Shown: in pieces, positions 58,391 to 64,000 of the stretch
Layout of the letters: the number at the start of each line of letters is the position of its first letter
How positions within the stretch are numbered: position 1 is the stretch's first letter
Origin: Gordonia sp. PP30
GTDB taxonomy: Bacteria > Actinomycetota > Actinomycetes > Mycobacteriales > Mycobacteriaceae
DNA: 64,000 nt
Reading direction: 5' to 3'
Assembly: GCF_023100845.1 (NCBI RefSeq)
Contig: NZ_CP095864.1
Span: forward strand, 1,860,001-1,924,000
The notes under the pieces: model-generated
The model's database searches: none
What the model was told of the DNA's origin: nothing
The model's input: the letters and a program-made list of their open reading frames with translations, nothing else
Position numbers and translations under genes: made by a program

Positions 58391-59845
58391 TCAGAGGTGC
58401 TTGATATTCACGACGTGGACGTCGGTGAACTCCTCGACGCCCGTCCGGCCGAACTCGGCGCCGAGGCCGGACTGCTTCACGCCGCCGAACGGGACATCCG
58501 GGGTCAGCTGAAAGTGGTGGTTGATCCACGTCGTGCCTGAGTCCAAGCGGCCCGCCACCTCCGTGGCCTGCTCGATATCGGTGGCCCACACCGAGGCTCC
58601 GAGTCCGTACTCAGAGTTGTTTGCGCGGCGGATCGCATCGTCGAGGTCGTCATATGCGATCACGGAGCGAATCGGCGCGAACGTCTCCTCGCAGATGAGC
58701 GGATTGTCTTCGACGATGTCCCGGACCAGGGTGGGCTCGATGAAGTAACCGGGTCGGTCGAGCGCGCTACCGCCCGTCACCACGGTGCCGTGTTCGGCGG
58801 CGATGGCAAGCGCCTCGCGGGCCTTCTCGAACTGGACCTTGTTCTGCAGCGGACCCACGTCGCTCGCGGGGTCCAGACCGTGGCCGACGGTGAGTTCGGC
58901 GGTGCGCTTGACCATGGCGTCGATCAGGTCGTCGTAGATCGCGGCCGGCGCATAGATGCGTTTGATCGACACACACACCTGACCGGCATTTGCGAACGCC
59001 CAGGTGCAGAGTCCTTCAGCGGTCTTCTCGATGTCAGCATCCTCGAGGACGATGGCGGGATCGTTGCCGCCCAGTTCGAGTGTGACGCGCTTCAAGGTCG
59101 GCGCGCACGCGGCCATGACGTACCGCCCGGTGACCGTCGAGCCGGTGAAAGAGATCTTGTTCACGCCAGCGTGGGCGGTGAGCAGCGGACCGACATCGCC
59201 ACCGTCACCGATCACGTTGAACACGCCGCCGGGCAGCACGTCCTTGATGAGTTCCGCGAAGTACATGGTCGCGATCGGAGTGGTGGGCGATGGCTTGAGA
59301 ACCATCGTATTGCCGACGATCAGTGCGGGTGCGAGCTTGTAGACCGCCTGGAACAACGGGAAGTTCCACGGGGTGATCGCGCCGACGACGCCGACGGGCC
59401 GGCGGCGCAGCTCGACGTACCCGCCCTCGTCGTCTCGAAGCACTTCCGGATCGAGCCGGTAGTCGGCGTAGTAGCGGGTGAAGTCGATCGACCACGACAC
59501 GTCGTCCCGCGCCTGTGTGATCGGCTTGCCCTGCTCCAGGGTCGTCAACTGCGCGAGTGCTTCGTGGTGTTCGGCGAGGACATCGGCGACGGCGTGCAGG
59601 TAGCGGCCGCGCTCGGCGTACCCCAGTGCTTCCCACGCCGGCTGTGCACGCCCGGCCGCGGCGACGGCCAGATCCAGCTGCGCCGGCGAGGCGACGGGCG
59701 CGGACGCGACGTGTTCGCCCGAACCGGGATCGACGACCGGAACGGTGGCGGCGCCGTCGACCAGGTCACCGCCGATCAGTTGCTTGAACTGCTTCGCAGC
59801 GACGTCGAACCCGACCGCTGGGGCCGGACTGAGAGTCGAGGTCAT
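58391..59845 (-). CDS. NAD(P)-dependent aldehyde dehydrogenase
   Basis: A 484-residue aldehyde dehydrogenase. The catalytic Glu is in LELGGNDPAIV and the catalytic Cys in NAGQVCVSIKRI; the cofactor motif is FTGSTVTGRYV. ATG 59845 has a perfect AGGAGG seven bases upstream. It is the first leftward gene, divergent from the GAF-Fis regulator. It would convert the aldehyde made by the adjacent alcohol dehydrogenase, for example 3-hydroxypropanal to 3-hydroxypropionate. Confidence 0.92.
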   Translation of the reverse strand: MTSTLSPAPAVGFDVAAKQFKQLIGGDLVDGAATVPVVDPGSGEHVASAPVASPAQLDLAVAAAGRAQPAWEALGYAERGRYLHAVADVLAEHHEALAQLTTLEQGKPITQARDDVSWSIDFTRYYADYRLDPEVLRDDEGGYVELRRRPVGVVGAITPWNFPLFQAVYKLAPALIVGNTMVLKPSPTTPIATMYFAELIKDVLPGGVFNVIGDGGDVGPLLTAHAGVNKISFTGSTVTGRYVMAACAPTLKRVTLELGGNDPAIVLEDADIEKTAEGLCTWAFANAGQVCVSIKRIYAPAAIYDDLIDAMVKRTAELTVGHGLDPASDVGPLQNKVQFEKAREALAIAAEHGTVVTGGSALDRPGYFIEPTLVRDIVEDNPLICEETFAPIRSVIAYDDLDDAIRRANNSEYGLGASVWATDIEQATEVAGRLDSGTTWINHHFQLTPDVPFGGVKQSGLGAEFGRTGVEEFTDVHVVNIKHL

Positions 59846-60133
59846 CAGATTCCTCCTGTTGCTGGTGCCGATTGGCACCGAAAAGGGATGGGTGTCGGGC
59901 GGATGCCGCGAGGCCCGGGAAAGTCGACACCGGGCTGCTGAAGCCGACAGATCTCATTGTTGCGACCCAGGTCACAGGCATCTGTTCGAGATCGCTACAC
60001 GCTGGTCGAGCTCTCCGGGTCCCGTGTGAGGTCCTACGCTGGTGGCCTATCTTGTGATTGCCGGCACAGATGCCGGGGTGGAGGCTCGGTTGGCCGGATC
60101 GCTGTGACAGGCGAATCGGCAGGAGGTTCGAGA
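59846..60133. promoter_or_regulatory. Divergent control region between aldehyde dehydrogenase and regulator
   Basis: 288 bases without a gene. It contains a hairpin GGTGCC/GGCACC (59864-59879) in the leader of the aldehyde dehydrogenase. There is a palindrome GACCCAGGTC (59964-59973) flanked by ACAGAT and ATCTGT (59947-59952, 59980-59985). The nested repeats are plausible sites for the regulator encoded to the right. No convincing -35/-10 pair could be fixed. Confidence 0.45.
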
Positions 60134-61777
60134 ATGAGTGACAGGTCTGATTCGTCGCGGACGAGGCCGGAGCCTGCCGATGGTGTGCTCAAGGCGTCGT
60201 GGCAGCGCTCTCAGCTGGCCGGACTCGATCCCGCCATGCCGATGGACCCGCCGGTCAGATCGGGCATCGACATCGAGAGCCGGTTGTTCCGGTCGGCGGA
60301 GCCGGTCTTGGAGCGGATCCGCGGTGAGATCGCCGGCGAACGGCTGTCCGTGATGCTGGTCGGCGACCAGGCAGAGATGCTGACGACCGTCAATGGCTGT
60401 TCCGAGATCGATGCCGTGGTCGAGCGGATCGGTGCTCGGCCCGGTGCCATCTGGCGCGAAGACACCACCGGGACCAACGCTCTCGCGACCCCGTTCGAGA
60501 CCCGCCGCCCCTTCTTCGTGAAGGGGCGTCAGCACTATGTCGAGGGCCTTCACGACTACAGCTGCTACGGGAGGCCGATCTTCAATCCGCTGACGAGTCG
60601 ACTGATCGGCGTGCTGGACGTGATGACCGAGGCTGGTTCCGAGTCCGCGCTGATGCGTCCATTCATCGACACTGCGATCATGGAGATCGAGCGGAGTATT
60701 CGGGAAAGCGCAGGAAGCCGTACAAAAGCGGTGATCGGTGCTTTCGAAGCCGCGGCAACCCACCCTGCCGCGATCGTGGTCGCCGTGTCGTCGTCGGCGG
60801 TACTCCAGAGTGCTGCGGCGGCGCGGGTGCTCACATCATCGGACATCACCATGCTCCGGGACCTGGCTGCGGGTCTTCGAGGACGGACCAGCACCGACGT
60901 CGAACTCGCCAACGGCGGCTCGGCCGCAGTGAATCTGGAAGCCATTTCGGGCACGGACGGCGTTCTTGTGCGGATACAGGCGCGGCAGCGGCCGTTTGTG
61001 CCGCGTTCGGCGGAGCCGCTGCGCGGGTGGTCTCCGGTGCAGCAGTGGATCGACGAGTTCCAGGAGTCGGCGGCGGCGGCGGCGATCGTCGGCGAGGGCG
61101 GTAGCGGCCGGTCGACAGCACTGAAGAGTGCGGTCGGAGCGCGGCGGCATTGCCGCGTCGATGGTCGCCTTGACGATCCGGCGAGGGTCGGCGAGAAGCT
61201 TCGGAGTCTCGTGCGCGCCGGTGGCCGAGATCTGATCGCGATCGACGACCTCGATCAATTGTCGGCGCAGGCGTTGGCCGACGTGGAGCGGTTACTCTCG
61301 ATGGGAGTGCAGATCGTGGCGACCAGCGAGAAGCCGGGGGCAGAGAACGGTCCGCTCCATCGAATTCTGGATTTGTTCGACCACAGGCAGAATCTCCCGG
61401 CGCTCCGAGACTGCCGCTCGGAGATCGTTTCGACGCTCAACGAGTTGGCCGGGCCGGGAGTGCGGTACCGGTTCACCCCGCAGGCGACGCGGATTCTCGA
61501 GTCATACTCGTGGCCCGGGAATCATCGGCAATTGGCTGCTGTCACACGATCATTGGCGGCCTTGCGCGGCACCCTTATCGACGTCGCCGACCTGCCTCCG
61601 GAGCTCCGTTCGAAGGCGACAACGAAGGCGATGACCCCTTGGCAGCAGGCCAGCTGCGACGCGCTCATCCGAGCGATGGAAATCTGTCACGGAAACAAGG
61701 CTCACGCCGCTGACTATCTGGGAATCAGTCGGAGCACCCTTTATCACCACATCAAGGAGTACGGCATCGTCGTGTAG
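60134..61777 (+). CDS. GAF-Fis activator (AcoR/MimR-like) without sigma54 contacts
   Basis: A 547-residue regulator. A GAF-like sensor occupies about residues 55-200 (GAIWREDTTGTNALAT and HYVEGLHDYSCYGRPI). A reduced AAA-like region shows a Walker A relative GEGGSGRSTA with Arg326 in place of Lys, and Walker B-like DLIAIDDLD. The C-terminus is a Fis helix-turn-helix (AADYLGISRSTLYHHIKEY). The GAFTGA loop that contacts sigma54 is absent, as in actinobacterial relatives. ATG 60134 follows AGGAGG by seven bases. It probably activates both the leftward and rightward catabolic genes. Confidence 0.85.
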   Translation: MSDRSDSSRTRPEPADGVLKASWQRSQLAGLDPAMPMDPPVRSGIDIESRLFRSAEPVLERIRGEIAGERLSVMLVGDQAEMLTTVNGCSEIDAVVERIGARPGAIWREDTTGTNALATPFETRRPFFVKGRQHYVEGLHDYSCYGRPIFNPLTSRLIGVLDVMTEAGSESALMRPFIDTAIMEIERSIRESAGSRTKAVIGAFEAAATHPAAIVVAVSSSAVLQSAAAARVLTSSDITMLRDLAAGLRGRTSTDVELANGGSAAVNLEAISGTDGVLVRIQARQRPFVPRSAEPLRGWSPVQQWIDEFQESAAAAAIVGEGGSGRSTALKSAVGARRHCRVDGRLDDPARVGEKLRSLVRAGGRDLIAIDDLDQLSAQALADVERLLSMGVQIVATSEKPGAENGPLHRILDLFDHRQNLPALRDCRSEIVSTLNELAGPGVRYRFTPQATRILESYSWPGNHRQLAAVTRSLAALRGTLIDVADLPPELRSKATTKAMTPWQQASCDALIRAMEICHGNKAHAADYLGISRSTLYHHIKEYGIVV

Positions 61778-61798
61778 GTGCGGCCGAACGCTCACCGG

Positions 61799-61814
61799 TG
61801 TGCACGACTGCACA
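61799..61814. promoter_or_regulatory. Palindrome upstream of the iron-type dehydrogenase gene
   Basis: TGTGCA, CGAC, TGCACA: two perfect 6-base arms, 22 bases after the regulator stop and 115 before the next start codon. A binding site for the GAF-Fis regulator is plausible but unproven. Confidence 0.4.
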
Positions 61815-61928
61815 AGCATGTGGGCAATTGGGCGTTGTCGGCACTCGGCGGCCTCGGGAAGAGTGACATTCGACCGCCCAGACAGGCGGAGCACTTCTCC
61901 TTAGCAACGACACGAGGGAACCGCCAGA

Positions 61929-63086
61929 ATGCCCACTCTCATCGCCCTGCCCCGAATCCTGCGGATCGGTGCCAACGCGCTCGCTGAGCTGCCCGCAGTG
62001 TTGACCGACACCGGATGTCGTCGGCCGCTGATCGTCACCGACGCGTTCCTGACCTCGACCGGCGCCGTGGCGAGGGTCGTCGAACTCCTCGCCGAGGCCG
62101 GCATCGACTGCACCGTCTTCGACGATGTGGTGCCTGATCCCACCACCGAATCGCTCGGCCCGGCGATCGCCCGTTTGCGCGCGAGTGGTTGCGACGGGGT
62201 GATCGGATTCGGTGGCGGCAGTTCGCTCGACACCGCGAAAGCCGTCGCACTGCTGGCGACTACGGAGCGTCCGCTCCGGGACTTCAAGGCCCCGGCGCAG
62301 ACCGACGAGCCGCTGCTGCCGATTGTCGCGATTCCGACGACGGCGGGAAGCGGTTCGGAAGCGACACGTTTCACGGTGGTCACCGATTCGCAGTCCGGCG
62401 AGAAAATGCTCTGCCCCGGCCTGGCCTTCCTGCCGATCGCCGCGGTGGTCGACTACACGCTCACCATGACGATGCCCGCCCGGCTGACCGCTGACACCGG
62501 TATCGACGCGTTGACGCACGCCGTCGAGGCGTACGTGAGTGCCCAGGCCAACTCCTTTTCCGACGGGCTCGCGCTGGCCGCGATCGCCACGATAGGCCGG
62601 TACTTAAGGCGCGCGTACGCGGACGGTTCCGATGCGGAAGCACGCGAGCACATGATGCTGGCGTCGACGCAGGCCGGAATCGCCTTCTCCAACTCCAGTG
62701 TCGCGTTGGTGCACGGCATGAGCCGCCCACTCGGCGCGCACTTCCACATCAGTCACGGGCTCTCCAATGCGATGCTCTTCCCGGCGGTCGCCGAGTTCTC
62801 ACTCGGAGGCGCGACCGCGCGCTACGCCGACTGCGCCCGCGCCTACGGTGCCGCCGACGCTGCGGATTCGGATCTCGCTGCGGCCGGGAAGTTCGTCGAG
62901 GAACTCCGTCGCCTCAATCAAGACCTCGCGGTTCCGGCTCCGCACGAGCTGGGCATCGCCCCGGATGATTGGACGCGACTCCTGTCGACCATGTCCGAGC
63001 AGGCGCTCGCCTCGGGAAGTCCGCAGAACAATCCCGTCGTACCCAGCGCGGACCAAATCTGTGCGATCTATCGCGCCATCTACTGA
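61929..63086 (+). CDS. Iron-type (group III) alcohol dehydrogenase
   Basis: A 385-residue dehydrogenase. The nucleotide motif GFGGGSSLDTAKA and metal ligands in HAVEAYVS and HGMSRPLGAHFHISHG are all present. The family includes 1,3-propanediol dehydrogenases, 3-hydroxypropionate-type enzymes and maleylacetate reductases. The start is ATG 61929 behind GAGGGAA. It precedes mmsA by 34 bases, so a product of this enzyme is probably a semialdehyde. Exact substrate is open. Confidence 0.9.
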   Translation: MPTLIALPRILRIGANALAELPAVLTDTGCRRPLIVTDAFLTSTGAVARVVELLAEAGIDCTVFDDVVPDPTTESLGPAIARLRASGCDGVIGFGGGSSLDTAKAVALLATTERPLRDFKAPAQTDEPLLPIVAIPTTAGSGSEATRFTVVTDSQSGEKMLCPGLAFLPIAAVVDYTLTMTMPARLTADTGIDALTHAVEAYVSAQANSFSDGLALAAIATIGRYLRRAYADGSDAEAREHMMLASTQAGIAFSNSSVALVHGMSRPLGAHFHISHGLSNAMLFPAVAEFSLGGATARYADCARAYGAADAADSDLAAAGKFVEELRRLNQDLAVPAPHELGIAPDDWTRLLSTMSEQALASGSPQNNPVVPSADQICAIYRAIY

Positions 63087-63120
63087 TCTCGTCAGATACC
63101 CCAAGCAAGGAGCTTTCGCT

Positions 63121-64000
63121 ATGTCTACCACTTTCGAAACAGCCGAACCGGTCCTCGTCGGGCATTGGATCGACGGCCGCCCGGCATACTCCGATGCGGC
63201 GGTCGCTCGATTCGACGTGTACTGCCCCGCGACCGGAGAGATCACCAAGCAAGTTCCGGCAGGAACGGCCGAGGACGCCAGGGCCGCCGTCGCCGCGGCG
63301 GCTGCCGCTTTCCCCGCCTGGTCGGCTATCCCCCCGCACATTCGCGCCCGCGTCATGTTCTCCTTCCGGGAGAAGCTGTTCGGTGACATCGACCGCCTCG
63401 CCGCGATCATCTCCGACGAACACGGTAAAGTGCTCGACGACGCAAGGGGCGAGGTGCTTCGCGGAATCGAGGTCGTCGAATACGCCTGCGGCATTCCGGA
63501 GCTGTTGAAAGGCGAATTCACCGATAGCATCGGACGCGGAGTCGATGGCATGTCCCTGCGGCAGCCCCTCGGGGTCGTCGCGGGCGTGGTGCCTTTCAAC
63601 TTTCCGGCGATGGTTCCGCTGTGGATGTTCCCCATCGCCCTCGCTTGTGGAAACACCTTCGTGCTCAAACCGTCCGAAAAGGTGCCCACTCTCGCCATGG
63701 AGATGGCGCAGCTGCTCAAGGAAGCCGGGCTTCCCGACGGTGTCTTCAACATCGTCCACGGCGGTCGCGAAGTCGTGGACACGCTGATCACCCATCCCGA
63801 TGTCGAAGCCGTCAGTTTCGTCGGGTCCACCCCGGTAGCCGAGCATGTGTACAAGACCGGGAGCGACGCTGGAAAGCGCGTCCAGGCGCTCGGCGGAGCG
63901 AAGAACCACCTGGTGGTGATGCCTGATGCGGACGTGGACAACGTGGTCTCGGCGCTCATCGGTTCGGCGTTCGGCTCCGCGGGCGAGCGCTGCATGGCGA
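63121..64000 (+). CDS. mmsA: (Methyl)malonate-semialdehyde dehydrogenase, 5' part
   Basis: The first 293 codons of an aldehyde dehydrogenase of the CoA-acylating MmsA group; the gene runs off the window. Motifs are VVAGVVPFNFPAMVPLWM, FVLKPSEKVP, VSFVGSTPVAEHVY, and the catalytic Cys291 in GSAGERCMA. MmsA enzymes convert malonate semialdehyde to acetyl-CoA, or methylmalonate semialdehyde to propionyl-CoA, releasing CO2. ATG 63121 follows AAGGAG. Pairing with the iron-type dehydrogenase suggests oxidation of 3-hydroxypropionate. Confidence 0.93.
   Translation, partial: MSTTFETAEPVLVGHWIDGRPAYSDAAVARFDVYCPATGEITKQVPAGTAEDARAAVAAAAAAFPAWSAIPPHIRARVMFSFREKLFGDIDRLAAIISDEHGKVLDDARGEVLRGIEVVEYACGIPELLKGEFTDSIGRGVDGMSLRQPLGVVAGVVPFNFPAMVPLWMFPIALACGNTFVLKPSEKVPTLAMEMAQLLKEAGLPDGVFNIVHGGREVVDTLITHPDVEAVSFVGSTPVAEHVYKTGSDAGKRVQALGGAKNHLVVMPDADVDNVVSALIGSAFGSAGERCMA

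Noticed and set aside
60134-61777. Sigma54-dependent activation of the catabolic genes
   Set aside because: The activator has no GAFTGA loop and an altered Walker A. I also saw no GG-N10-GC type promoter placed correctly upstream of the flanking genes.
61752-62519. Minus-strand frame opposite the iron-type dehydrogenase
   Set aside because: It is antisense to a gene with intact metal-binding motifs and its translation shows no domain.

Overview
This is a GC-rich actinobacterial chromosome segment. The gene order ftsY, amt-glnB-glnD, ffh, amidohydrolase, rpsP-khpA-rimM-trmD-rplS, lepB-rnhB-DUF2469, yraN-comM-dprA, siderophore-interacting protein, xerC, M23 peptidase, rpsB-tsf-pyrH-frr-cdsA, rlmN is the order I know from Mycobacteriales. 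A mycofactocin-type alcohol dehydrogenase and a GlnR-type site fit the same group. Gordonia or a close relative is the best guess; no rRNA or tRNA gene is present to settle it.

Backbone. 1-9847 holds the SRP pathway (ftsY, ffh) and the ammonium-sensing operon (amt-glnB-glnD, with a GlnR-like box). A TetR/AidB-type acyl-CoA dehydrogenase pair sits between them. 19779-23847 is the ribosomal/tRNA-modification operon. 30154-50264 carries signal peptidase, RNase HII, DNA uptake and site-specific recombination genes, the translation genes rpsB-tsf-pyrH-frr, cdsA and rlmN, with small accessory genes interspersed.

Accessory region A (9848-19760) fills the ffh-rpsP interval, where M. tuberculosis carries pknI. 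It starts with a 167-bp imperfect palindrome. It then holds a tightly overlapping operon of two receptor-type Ser/Thr kinases, a lipoprotein and a membrane-anchored seven-blade RCC1-like propeller. A divergent FHA-winged-helix protein and several membrane or secreted proteins follow. The two outermost genes share a palindrome at the same distance from similar -10 boxes.

Accessory region B (23950-29530) lies between rplS and cinA/lepB and is decaying. It has a DJ-1/PfpI protein, a frameshifted esterase, an ectoine-synthase::alcohol-dehydrogenase chimera with an in-frame stop, a FAD-Rieske oxidoreductase, and an ISL3-family insertion with an exact 8-bp target duplication.

Accessory region C (50279-64000, running off the end) is a catabolic island. 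It encodes a MftM-like methyltransferase, an AcuI-type acryloyl-CoA reductase, a PrpE-type acyl-CoA synthetase, an enoyl-CoA hydratase, a LysR regulator, a membrane protein, an NDMA-dependent (mycofactocin) alcohol dehydrogenase, an aldehyde dehydrogenase, a GAF-Fis activator without sigma54 contacts, an iron-type alcohol dehydrogenase and (methyl)malonate-semialdehyde dehydrogenase. Together they fit oxidation of a C3 diol or alcohol such as 1,3-propanediol to 3-hydroxypropionate. That product could then be split into a reductive branch (acryloyl-CoA to propionyl-CoA) and an oxidative branch (malonate semialdehyde to acetyl-CoA). This is an inference from gene content and is the most interesting proposal for the window.
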